From the NCBI GenBank assembly GCA_964485855.1, contig CAZAKI010000027.1:1-26982 (forward strand): 26,982 bases of DNA, written 5' to 3'. Source of the stretch: UBA993 sp964485855 (GTDB lineage: Bacteria; Bacillota; Dethiobacteria; DTU022). The first letter of the stretch is position 1. Each line of letters starts with the position of its first letter. The notes under the pieces were generated by a model. That model was not told the origin of the DNA, did not search any database, and saw only the letters and a list, made by a program, of their open reading frames with translations. Positions 1 to 6,735 of this stretch are shown here, piece after piece. A program made the translations under genes and the position numbers.

Positions 1-54
1 CTTTGCCGCGTTGCATTCAATAATCGCTCCTGCCAATGCTTCAAAATCTGCCAT
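1..54 (-). CDS. Partial corrinoid (methyltransferase) protein, N-terminus only
   Basis: Only the first 18 codons are inside the window; the reading frame runs off the left edge. The ATG at 54 has an AAAGGAG ribosome binding site 10 bases upstream. The peptide begins MADFEALAGAIIECNAAK, which resembles the first helix of MtbC/MttC-type corrinoid proteins (these commonly begin M-x-D-F/L-x-x-L-x-x-A-[IV]). Such proteins carry the B12 cofactor that accepts a methyl group from MttB-family enzymes. The position just downstream of a quaternary-amine transporter fits that role. Identification rests on 18 residues plus context, so it is tentative; the B12-binding DxHxxG motif would lie outside the window. 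Confidence 0.5.
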   Translation of the reverse strand, partial: MADFEALAGAIIECNAAK

Positions 55-103
55 CTACTGCCAACTCCTTTCTGATTTTTCTTATATTTAATCCGGGCGC
101 AAA

Positions 104-130
104 CCGCCGGATGCTTTTTGCATCCGGCGG
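104..130 (-). terminator. Perfect 11-bp stem hairpin after the BCCT gene
   Basis: The arms CCGCCGGATGC (104-114) and GCATCCGGCGG (120-130) are perfect inverted repeats around a five-base loop. It lies between the BCCT transporter stop and the start of the partial corrinoid gene. On the minus strand the stem is followed by only TTTGCG, so the U-tract is poor. It may be a weak terminator, an mRNA-stabilising or processing hairpin that sets different expression of the two genes, or a repeated intergenic element. Confidence 0.6.
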
Positions 131-167
131 AATATGCCCTTACTGCAAAATGAAACTAGAGGTATGT

Positions 168-1733
168 CTACTTACCAGCTTGCAGCTCTTTAATGGCATC
201 CTGGATCCGTTTCTTTTCCAGCGGAAGAGTTCCTTCACGCATTTCGGTGAAAAGGGACTTAACCAGGCAGTAGATCATCAAAAACATGATGATCATGAAG
301 GGGAAACCGCCGACAATGGAAGAAGTCTGCAAAGCACTCAGGCCGCCGGTAAAAAGCAGGATAGCGGCAATGATTCCTTCCAACGCACCCCAGATAATCC
401 TGAGCGGCAGCGGTGGGTTAGGATCTCCACCCGAGGTAAGCATACCGTTGACATAGGTTCCCGAGTCTGAAGAGGTAATAAAGAATACCGCCACAGAAAA
501 CATGGCAATCACTGTCAGCAGACCGGACCAGGGCAAACCCTGCAACAGGGCAAAAAAGCCCATGGCCGAATCGGCTGATACAGCATCGCCAATACCGCCT
601 CCGCCAAAGTGCTCCATCCACAAGGCTGCACCACCAAAAACGGAGAACCAGACAACACTAACCGCGACCGGAACGAGCATCACACCAACGATAAAGTTCC
701 GAATTGTCCGGCCTCTCGAAATACGGGCAATAAAGGTCCCAACAAAGGGAGCCCAGGCAATCCACCAGGCCCAGTAGAAGATAGTCCAGGCTGCATACCA
801 GCCTTCCGTATTTTCACCAGCGGCGTCAAGAGCAAATGACATGAAGATAATGTTCTGCAGGTAATCACCGACTGAATGGGTCAGCAGGTTCAGGATAAAG
901 AGAGTCGGACCGACGATGAAGACCAACAACATTAACAGACCGGCCACCACAATATTAATCTGGCTCAGCCATTTAATCCCGCGGTCGATACCGGTTGCTG
1001 TTGAAACCACAGCCGCAGCGGTAACAACCACCACGATGGTCACCCAAATTGTCGGTCCGGCAGGAATACCAAACAGGGATTCCAGACCGGCGGCAATCTG
1101 CATGGCGCCCAAGCCGAGAGAAGTAGCCAGACCAAAAAGGGTGGCAAATACTCCCAGAATGTTCACTAAAATCCCCCAGGGACCTTCAATCCCCTTGCGG
1201 CCCAAAATCGGCTCCAGGCAGGAGCTGAGCAGCATCGGCAGACCTTTGCGATATGAGAAGTAAGCCAGCGAACCGGCTACTACCGCATAGATCGCCCAGG
1301 GATGGAAGCCCCAGTGGAAGAAGGCATACCGCATGGCGACATGAATTGTTCCGGCAGTGCCGGCTTCGCCAAGCGGTGGCCACATATAATGCCAAATTGG
1401 CTCGGACACACCCCAGAAGAGCAGACCGATACCCATGCCGCAGCTAAAGAGCATGGCGAACCAGACCTCGTTGGAATATGCCGGTTTTTCATCATCTGCA
1501 CCAAGTTTAATCTCACCAACCGGGCTGAGCAGTAAGAAAACAATCATGAACAGGAAAATGCTGGTGCCAAGGATGAAAGACCAACCCCAGGCTGAAACCA
1601 TATAGTTGAAAACCGAACTGGCAGCGGATCCAAAAGCTTCGGGGGCCAGAACGCCAAAAAGAACAAACACAATCATTACGATCAGAGCAATCACAAATGT
1701 TGGCTTTGTATAAATGCTACCTTCGTTTTGCAA
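168..1733 (-). CDS. BCCT-family betaine/carnitine/choline transporter
   Basis: A secondary transporter of the BCCT family, which imports quaternary amines (glycine betaine, carnitine, choline and related compounds) with Na+ or H+, or by exchange. The protein is very hydrophobic with about 12 membrane segments. Visible hallmarks are the glycine-rich segment MGIGLLFWGVSEPIWHY and the tryptophan-rich signature WTIFYWAWWIAWAPFVGTFI followed by ARISRGRTIR. I chose the TTG start at 1733 (521 residues) because AAAGGAGG lies 8 bases upstream; the longer GTG start at 1799 has no such site and would add 22 unlikely residues. A sigma-54 promoter lies upstream and a sigma-54 activator gene precedes it. 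The next gene is probably a corrinoid protein, so import for methyl-group catabolism is more likely than simple osmoprotection. Substrate is not determined. Confidence 0.93.
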   Translation of the reverse strand: MQNEGSIYTKPTFVIALIVMIVFVLFGVLAPEAFGSAASSVFNYMVSAWGWSFILGTSIFLFMIVFLLLSPVGEIKLGADDEKPAYSNEVWFAMLFSCGMGIGLLFWGVSEPIWHYMWPPLGEAGTAGTIHVAMRYAFFHWGFHPWAIYAVVAGSLAYFSYRKGLPMLLSSCLEPILGRKGIEGPWGILVNILGVFATLFGLATSLGLGAMQIAAGLESLFGIPAGPTIWVTIVVVVTAAAVVSTATGIDRGIKWLSQINIVVAGLLMLLVFIVGPTLFILNLLTHSVGDYLQNIIFMSFALDAAGENTEGWYAAWTIFYWAWWIAWAPFVGTFIARISRGRTIRNFIVGVMLVPVAVSVVWFSVFGGAALWMEHFGGGGIGDAVSADSAMGFFALLQGLPWSGLLTVIAMFSVAVFFITSSDSGTYVNGMLTSGGDPNPPLPLRIIWGALEGIIAAILLFTGGLSALQTSSIVGGFPFMIIMFLMIYCLVKSLFTEMREGTLPLEKKRIQDAIKELQAGK

Positions 1734-1782
1734 CAATAAAACCTCCTTTAAAATATGGTCCTGCAAAAAACTTAAGTCCCAT
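1717..1782 (-). CDS. Possible 21-codon leader ORF overlapping the BCCT start
   Basis: An ATG at 1782, with GGGAG 7 bases upstream, opens a short frame that ends at a TAG at 1717-1719. The frame runs through the BCCT ribosome binding site and past its TTG start in another frame. The predicted peptide is MGLKFFAGPYFKGGFIVAKR plus one further R. It could couple translation to the TTG-started transporter gene or act as a regulatory leader. It may equally be chance; there is no independent evidence of expression. Confidence 0.25.
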   Translation of the reverse strand: MGLKFFAGPYFKGGFIVAKRR

Positions 1783-1886
1783 CTAACATCTCCCTTCACG
1801 CCAAATTTTTATACGGCTTTTTTCGAAACAGTAGTTCTCTTTTCTGCTTACAGTATTAAATACGCACCAAATACTACACATTTTAT

Positions 1887-1904
1887 ACGCAATAGTTGTG
1901 CCAA
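1887..1904 (-). promoter_or_regulatory. Sigma-54 (-24/-12) promoter for the BCCT gene
   Basis: The minus strand reads TTGGCACAACTATTGCGT. It has the GG of the -24 element and the GC of the -12 element exactly ten bases apart, as in the consensus TGGCAC-N5-TTGC. Transcription would start near 1877 and leave a leader of about 145 bases before the TTG start. The gene immediately upstream encodes a sigma-54-dependent activator on the same strand. This is the main content of the 1734-2080 gap, together with a palindrome at 2064-2078. Confidence 0.85.
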
Positions 1905-2063
1905 AAAGCTTAAAACCAATCGTGACAGGAAAACCCTGACCTTAAAGCAAAAAAAATACCCTTCTCCGATCAGTGGATTAGATATTTCTCATATTAAGAA
2001 TTATAATTTTGCTAAATATTCAGAAGTAGCTTAATTATTAGCGTTAAAGCATGTTTATCATTT

Positions 2064-2078
2064 TGAGAATTATTCTCA
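2064..2078. promoter_or_regulatory. 15-base perfect palindrome, candidate operator or enhancer site
   Basis: TGAGAATTATTCTCA is a 7-1-7 perfect palindrome two bases beyond the stop codon of the sigma-54 activator and about 160 bases upstream of the -24 element. That distance suits an upstream activating sequence for an enhancer-binding protein. It also resembles Fur/PerR-type 7-1-7 boxes (TGATAAT-N-ATTATCA), differing at one position per half. Its short stem and lack of a T-run argue against a terminator. Confidence 0.45.
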
Positions 2079-2080
2079 TC

Positions 2081-3871
2081 TTAAGAGACATCAACTTTAA
2101 TCTCTTTAAGTTTGCGGTAGAGCGTTGCCCGGCTGATACCGAGAGCGGAGGCTGCTTTCTGCTTGCCGCTGGTCGAGTGACCATATTTAAGTAACGCAGC
2201 TTTAATCGCCCTGGTTTCGAGGGTGCCAATATCTTCTAACTCAGATTTTTCAGTGTTACTAAAATGCCTGATTATTTTTTCCGGTAAACTGTTGCCCGCT
2301 ATCCTTGAATCAGCTTCAATATTTACCGCATATTCGACAGCATTTTCCAACTCGCGCACGTTCCCGGGCCAGGGGTAAGCCAGCATCGCTTCACGGGCAT
2401 CTTCCCGGAAACCGACAATTTTTTTATTTAGATGCCCGGAATAGTGATCGAGAAAGTAGTGCATCAGAAGCAGGATATCATCCTTGCGCTCCTGCAAGAT
2501 TGGCAGTCTAAAAGGAATAACATTGATTCGATAATAAAGATCTTCCCTGAATTTTCCCTCCCGAATCAGCATTTCAAGATCGCGATTTGTAGCAGCAATG
2601 ATCCTTACATCAACGTCACGAAAAGAAACTCCGCCGATCCTGGCTATCGTTTTATTTTCGATAACATTGAGCAGCTTAACCTGAAATTCGAGCGGCATGT
2701 CACCAATCTCATCGAGGAAGATTGTCCCTCCGTGGGCCAGTTCAAATTTACCGGGTTTCCCACCCTTGCGTGCTCCGGTAAAAGCTCCCTCTTCGTAACC
2801 GAAGAGCTCTGATTCAAGGAGCGGAGCCGGTATGGCTGCACAGCTGATCGCCAGGAAAGGATGTTTAGATCGGGGGCTTTCTTCGTGAATCGCTCTGGCA
2901 AAAAGGCTCTTTCCTGTTCCTGTTTCACCCCGGATCAGGATCGTTGAATCGGTTGCGGCAACCAGCTTCATTTTATCTTTAATTTCGTTTATTTCATTGC
3001 TGGTGCCGATAATCCCCGCAAAAGCATTTTTGTTGCTGGCTTTTACAATCCGGTTAGCCAGTTCTTCAACTTCTTCTTTACGCCGGAAAGAGATAACCGC
3101 ACCAGTTACCCGCTGATCTTCGCGCATCAGGGTCAGGTTTGAATATAGAACTAAATTTTTTCGCTCTTTCCCATTATAGACCAGCTCCCGGCTGTAATAC
3201 TGTTCGTCATACTCTTCGCCAGACCCTACCAAGTTTTCGAGCTTGAAATCAGAAAAGAGGGTACTGATGTGATGACCTTTTTTATGATCCTGTTCCAGAC
3301 CGAGAAGCTCACCGGCTGCTTTATTAATATTGGTAATATTACCCTGCAGGTTGATGGCAATAATCCCTTCATTCACTGAGTCGATTACATCCTTGATCTG
3401 ATTCATGAGGCTGGTAACCCTGGCTTCCATCTTTTTTTCGTTAAACGAAATATAGATCATGTTATTCAGTTTGTTGAGGAAATCCTGCATTTTTTCATAC
3501 TGGTTGATCAGCCTGCGCCGATGCTGCTCCGTGAGGGCGAGTAGTGAAATGGTCCCAATCTTTTGCTCGTCAAAAACGATCGGCTGCATTAAGAAAGCCA
3601 GCACTTCACATTTTTTAGCATGATCGCATTCACTGCAGCAGACGGCATGGATTGTATTTTCCACAAAGATTGAATCGTTGTTCGGTGATGAAAGAATCCG
3701 GTAAGTCATGCAGTTTTCATCGTAAATTGCGCCAACTTCTTTTTCAAAGTAACCACTACCGGCGATGACCTCCAGCTCTTTGCTGATTACACCAATCTCA
3801 ATATCAACCACGCCGGCAAAGGCGTTAGTCACCTGTTGCAGAAATACCTGGATTTTTTTCAGTTCCGCCAC
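2081..3871 (-). CDS. Sigma-54-dependent activator with Cys-rich sensor, PAS, AAA+ and Fis-type HTH
   Basis: A 596-residue enhancer-binding protein that would remodel sigma-54 RNA polymerase by ATP hydrolysis. Residues 1-150 form a sensor region with a cysteine cluster (C54, C78, C79, C82, C88, the last four in CCSECDHAKKC). A PAS-like region follows at about 155-265, then the AAA+ domain at about 285-515. That domain shows Walker A GETGTGKS (315-322), the sigma-54 contact loop GAFTGA (362-367), Walker B GGTIFLDE (381-388) and the arginine-finger region FREDLYYRIN (441-450). A Fis-type helix-turn-helix ends the protein (about 572-590, ALGISRATLYRKL). GTG start with GGGAGG 8-9 bases upstream. 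It lies directly before the sigma-54 promoter of the BCCT gene, its probable target. The signal is unknown; cysteines suggest metal, Fe-S or redox sensing, as inference. Confidence 0.93.
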   Translation of the reverse strand: MAELKKIQVFLQQVTNAFAGVVDIEIGVISKELEVIAGSGYFEKEVGAIYDENCMTYRILSSPNNDSIFVENTIHAVCCSECDHAKKCEVLAFLMQPIVFDEQKIGTISLLALTEQHRRRLINQYEKMQDFLNKLNNMIYISFNEKKMEARVTSLMNQIKDVIDSVNEGIIAINLQGNITNINKAAGELLGLEQDHKKGHHISTLFSDFKLENLVGSGEEYDEQYYSRELVYNGKERKNLVLYSNLTLMREDQRVTGAVISFRRKEEVEELANRIVKASNKNAFAGIIGTSNEINEIKDKMKLVAATDSTILIRGETGTGKSLFARAIHEESPRSKHPFLAISCAAIPAPLLESELFGYEEGAFTGARKGGKPGKFELAHGGTIFLDEIGDMPLEFQVKLLNVIENKTIARIGGVSFRDVDVRIIAATNRDLEMLIREGKFREDLYYRINVIPFRLPILQERKDDILLLMHYFLDHYSGHLNKKIVGFREDAREAMLAYPWPGNVRELENAVEYAVNIEADSRIAGNSLPEKIIRHFSNTEKSELEDIGTLETRAIKAALLKYGHSTSGKQKAASALGISRATLYRKLKEIKVDVS

Positions 3872-3888
3872 AAGCTCTTCCTCCCTAA

Positions 3889-3917
3889 ATTAGCGGGCTC
3901 AGATTGGTTGGGCTAAT
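3889..3917. repeat. Small inverted repeat upstream of the activator gene
   Basis: ATTAGC (3889-3894) and GCTAAT (3912-3917) form a perfect 6-base inverted repeat with a 17-base spacer. It sits between the prolyl-tRNA editing gene and the ribosome binding site of the activator. It could be an autoregulatory operator or chance; it lacks the T-run of a terminator. Confidence 0.2.
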
Positions 3918-3937
3918 GATGAGATCCGCCTGTTAAT

Positions 3938-4426
3938 TTAAATAATGACAATCTCGTTTCCACAGTGGCTTAAAAATTGATTAAAATCATTATAAGCAAG
4001 GGTAACCGTTGCTGTATTGACATTCGGATGAAAATTAACCAGAGCTTCCCTGGTCAGATCACGATCGATCACTACCGTAACCGTTTTCGATTGATCGTTA
4101 ATCAAACCGAAGGGCGAAACCGCCCCGGTCTCCAGGCCAAGGTGGTCCATTAAGCGCCTTTCTGAAGCAAAACTAAGTTTACCGGCAGCCAACTGCATCG
4201 ACAGCCCAGCCAAATCGGCCGTTTTTGATTCTTCGAGCACAACCAGATAATGTCTATTGCCCTTGTTGTTCCTTAAAAATAGATTCTTGGCATGAGCTCC
4301 CTCGATCCCCTGCCAGTACTGTTTTGCTTCTTCCACGGTGTAAACCGGTGGGTGTTCATGGCGGGTATAGGCAATGCCCAGTTTTTCAAACAGATCATAC
4401 AGTTGCTGCTCCTTTTCGCTGATCAT
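3938..4426 (-). CDS. YbaK/ProX-type aminoacyl-tRNA deacylase (prolyl-tRNA editing protein)
   Basis: A free-standing editing enzyme of the YbaK/INS superfamily, which hydrolyses mischarged tRNA (typically Ala- or Cys-tRNA-Pro) in the cytoplasm. The 162-residue length matches the ProX/PrdX single-domain group. Visible features are the conserved lysine in AHAKNLFLRN (about residue 47), EESKTADLAGL, and the GxxxPFGL loop in GAVSPFGLIND that contacts the tRNA 3' end. The ATG start has AAAGGAG 7 bases upstream. It precedes the sigma-54 activator by 66 bases. In several Clostridia a similar protein (PrdX) accompanies the sigma-54 regulator PrdR of proline reductase, but no proline reductase genes are visible here. 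Confidence 0.88.
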   Translation of the reverse strand: MISEKEQQLYDLFEKLGIAYTRHEHPPVYTVEEAKQYWQGIEGAHAKNLFLRNNKGNRHYLVVLEESKTADLAGLSMQLAAGKLSFASERRLMDHLGLETGAVSPFGLINDQSKTVTVVIDRDLTREALVNFHPNVNTATVTLAYNDFNQFLSHCGNEIVII

Positions 4427-4480
4427 TATAACTCTCCTTTCAGACTGTCTAGTTGATTAAAGTGTAAGTTGCGCTTTAAA

Positions 4481-5800
4481 TCAGAGCGATTGCAAAAGAA
4501 AAGGCCCCCAGCCGAAAAACCACCATGATTTTTGCGGCAGAGAATCCAAATGATGTAATACAGCTTTTCCGTGGCGGCGGTCGAAAATCCAGCCACCGCT
4601 GTATTGCTCTCCGGTTGAACTGAGGTAACTACCAAAACCATGCCGCTTTCCTTTTTTCCAACGGCCACGGTAGCAACCCTCCGCCGGCCAGGTAAAAACC
4701 CCCCAACCGTGAAATTTTCCGTCAAGCTGTTCACCTCGATAACTACTTCCGGTTTTAAAACTAAAACGGGCAAAGCCGCTCAATTTACCACGAACCCAGT
4801 TGCCCTCAATTAAAGTGCCGTCTTTTTTTTGCAGACGGCCAAAACCGTGCGGCAAACCTGCTTCCAGATCTCCATCGTAGATCGATCCATCCGCCGGCAT
4901 AAAATGACCACCAGAAACTGCCCGTCCCGTGATGAATATACCGCTGAACTTCGAACCATCAGCAAAAACAAGTTCGCCTTCACCATGAGGCTGGTTATTC
5001 TTAAATTCTCCGCTATAGCGTGAGCCTTCAGGAAAGAATAGGACTCCGGCACCAACCAGGCTGCCACCACTAAACCTACCGTTTAACTGGCGACCATCAG
5101 CATAGCTGATCTTTCCTTCACCCTCCGGTTTGCCGTCAGCCAAGGGACCGAAATACTTACCACCATCAGGAAAATAGAAACTGCCCTTGGCCGGAAAAGA
5201 ACCATCCTGGAAAATGCCCTCAATTTTGGATCCATCAGCAAAATAATAAACACCTTTGCCATCCATCCGGTTGGCAAACCACTGGCCTTTATAGCGGCGG
5301 CCGTCAGGCCATATTTGTAACCCTATGCCCTGCCTGTGGTCATCAACCCATTCACCATGATATTTCTTGCCATCAGGCCAGATCATCTGCCCCCGGCCAT
5401 GACGGTAAGCGTTCTTCCACTCGCCACGGTAGACCTTGCCGTCCGGCCAGTAATAGGTGCCCTGACCTTCATACAGTCCAAAGCGGAATTCACCTTCGTA
5501 TTTCTCACCACCCGGCCAGTAATAGATCCCTCGGCCATGCATCTGATCTTCCCGCCATTGACCGCTATACTTTCTTAAATCGGCAAAAGTATAGGTTCCC
5601 CTACCATGCATTAAATCTTCTTTCCAGGATCCTTCGTATCGATCACCATTTGGCCAGGAAAAAATGCCTTTGCCCTGAAAAAAGCCATTTTCCCACTGAC
5701 CACTGTAACTGCTGCCGTCGGGCCAAACTATGGTGCCTTTGCCATGCGGCCTACCTTTTCGCTCTTCGCCGCGGTATTTTCCATCACCGGCTAACCTCAT
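4481..5800 (-). CDS. MORN-repeat protein with 18 repeats
   Basis: The protein is built almost wholly of MORN repeats (pattern YxGxWxxGxxHGxGxxxWPDGx). Counting from residue 8 of the chosen frame there are 17 consecutive repeats of exactly 23 residues and a shortened 18th. It ends in an aromatic, hydrophobic tail (KSWWFFGWGPFLLQSL). No signal peptide or enzymatic domain is visible. MORN repeats form an elongated beta-sheet and in other proteins mediate membrane-lipid or protein contacts; a function here cannot be assigned. I chose the ATG at 5800 (439 residues); a TTG at 5812 with AAAGG six bases upstream is an alternative and adds four residues. It follows tatC by about 135 bases, so it may have its own promoter. 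Confidence 0.88.
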   Translation of the reverse strand: MRLAGDGKYRGEERKGRPHGKGTIVWPDGSSYSGQWENGFFQGKGIFSWPNGDRYEGSWKEDLMHGRGTYTFADLRKYSGQWREDQMHGRGIYYWPGGEKYEGEFRFGLYEGQGTYYWPDGKVYRGEWKNAYRHGRGQMIWPDGKKYHGEWVDDHRQGIGLQIWPDGRRYKGQWFANRMDGKGVYYFADGSKIEGIFQDGSFPAKGSFYFPDGGKYFGPLADGKPEGEGKISYADGRQLNGRFSGGSLVGAGVLFFPEGSRYSGEFKNNQPHGEGELVFADGSKFSGIFITGRAVSGGHFMPADGSIYDGDLEAGLPHGFGRLQKKDGTLIEGNWVRGKLSGFARFSFKTGSSYRGEQLDGKFHGWGVFTWPAEGCYRGRWKKGKRHGFGSYLSSTGEQYSGGWIFDRRHGKAVLHHLDSLPQKSWWFFGWGPFLLQSL

Positions 5801-5859
5801 AGTTACCTGCAATCCTTCCCTTTAATTTGCCTGATTTGACTTCTACATGAAAATATACA

Positions 5860-5919
5860 TTTCCTGCATAATAATTCAGGATAAACCAGCGAAAAGATTC
5901 ACCAATAATTCGCAGGAAA
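5860..5919. repeat. Inverted and direct repeats between tatC and the MORN gene
   Basis: TTTCCTGC (5860-5867) is an exact inverted match to GCAGGAAA (5912-5919). Beside them, AATAATTC occurs twice in direct orientation (about 5870-5877 and 5904-5911), each copy followed by AGG or GCAGG. The 44-base loop makes a terminator unlikely. It could be a regulatory site for the MORN gene or chance in AT-rich DNA. Confidence 0.25.
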
Positions 5920-5934
5920 AATGGATAATGCTAT

Positions 5935-6696
5935 CTAGTTAGATTCCTCTGCAGAAAAAACCTTCTTGTTATCTTTACGCCGGGCCAGGTAAACCATAAA
6001 AATGCCGAGCTCATAAAGAAGAAGCAACGGGATAGCCATCAATATCTGGGAGAATACATCAGGAGGAGTTAAAATTGCTGCAAAAACAACAATAATCAAT
6101 AAGGCAAACTTACGATTACGCCTTAAAAAAGCAGTATTTAATATCCTGATACTGCCTAAAAACCAAAAGACCACCGGCAACTGAAAGACCAAGCCAAAAG
6201 AGAAAAGGAATGAAGTGGTAAATGAGATGTAACGGGCAAAACTAAAATTTGGGACCAAATCATCCGCCGCAAAACCGATAAAAAAGTTCAGGGCAAACGG
6301 CAGCGCTACAAAATAGGCAAAGGAAAAACCAAGCAAAAAAAGGATGTACATAATCAGGGCTAAGAAGAATGCCGACTTTCGGGCCATTCCGGCAGCGGCA
6401 GTAATGATGGCAACAAATTGATAAAGGATAATCGGCAGAGTAACAGTGGCGCTGGTGATAAAAGCCAGTTTCAGGTTAGCCAGAAGTGCTTCGGAGGGGG
6501 TCAAAAATATCAACTGCAGATCAATACTCCTGGCTTCCAGACCAAGAAACCCACGCTGCCCCGGCAAGAGCAGCAGGTGCCTGATCTGATCACTAAAATT
6601 GAAACTGATGATCGCAACCATAATCACCATGACAATAATGATGATCAGGCGTTTGCGAAGTTCTTCAAACAAAAGGATCAGTCTGTCTCTATCCAT
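5935..6696 (-). CDS. tatC: Sec-independent protein translocase TatC
   Basis: TatC is the multispanning receptor of the twin-arginine pathway, which exports folded, often cofactor-bearing proteins. The protein has six predicted membrane segments. It shows the family sequence LLFEELRKRLI at the N-terminus, LTPSEALLANLKLAF before the second segment, and LTPPDVFSQILMAIPLLLLY with ELGI near the C-terminus. I used the ATG at 6696 (253 residues), giving MDRDRLILLFEELRKRL as in typical family starts; a TTG at 6702 is possible, and the GTG at 6720 overlaps the AGGAGG-like site and is unlikely. The gene for the partner TatA is not in this window. The gene follows the TPR-like gene by a short gap and may be co-transcribed with it. 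Confidence 0.93.
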   Translation of the reverse strand: MDRDRLILLFEELRKRLIIIIVMVIMVAIISFNFSDQIRHLLLLPGQRGFLGLEARSIDLQLIFLTPSEALLANLKLAFITSATVTLPIILYQFVAIITAAAGMARKSAFFLALIMYILFLLGFSFAYFVALPFALNFFIGFAADDLVPNFSFARYISFTTSFLFSFGLVFQLPVVFWFLGSIRILNTAFLRRNRKFALLIIVVFAAILTPPDVFSQILMAIPLLLLYELGIFMVYLARRKDNKKVFSAEESN

Positions 6697-6735
6697 TGAC
6701 AATGATGCCCTTACCTCCACCTTCTAACCAGGCTA

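Noticed and set aside
36..470. Plus-strand open frame of 144 codons
   Set aside because: It overlaps the C-terminal part of the BCCT gene and the hairpin, and resembles no protein. All other plus-strand frames were rejected on the same grounds: each lies opposite a well-supported minus-strand gene.
1734..1799. GTG start for the BCCT gene at 1799
   Set aside because: There is no ribosome binding site upstream of it, whereas AAAGGAGG lies at the ideal distance from the TTG at 1733.
2000..2005. TATAAT on the minus strand as a sigma-A promoter for the BCCT gene
   Set aside because: No -35-like hexamer is found at 16-18 bases and the area is AT-rich. The sigma-54 element downstream is far more convincing.
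4426..4773. A 115-codon minus-strand frame at the end of the MORN gene
   Set aside because: It overlaps the MORN repeats, which continue regularly in the main frame, and has no recognisable content.
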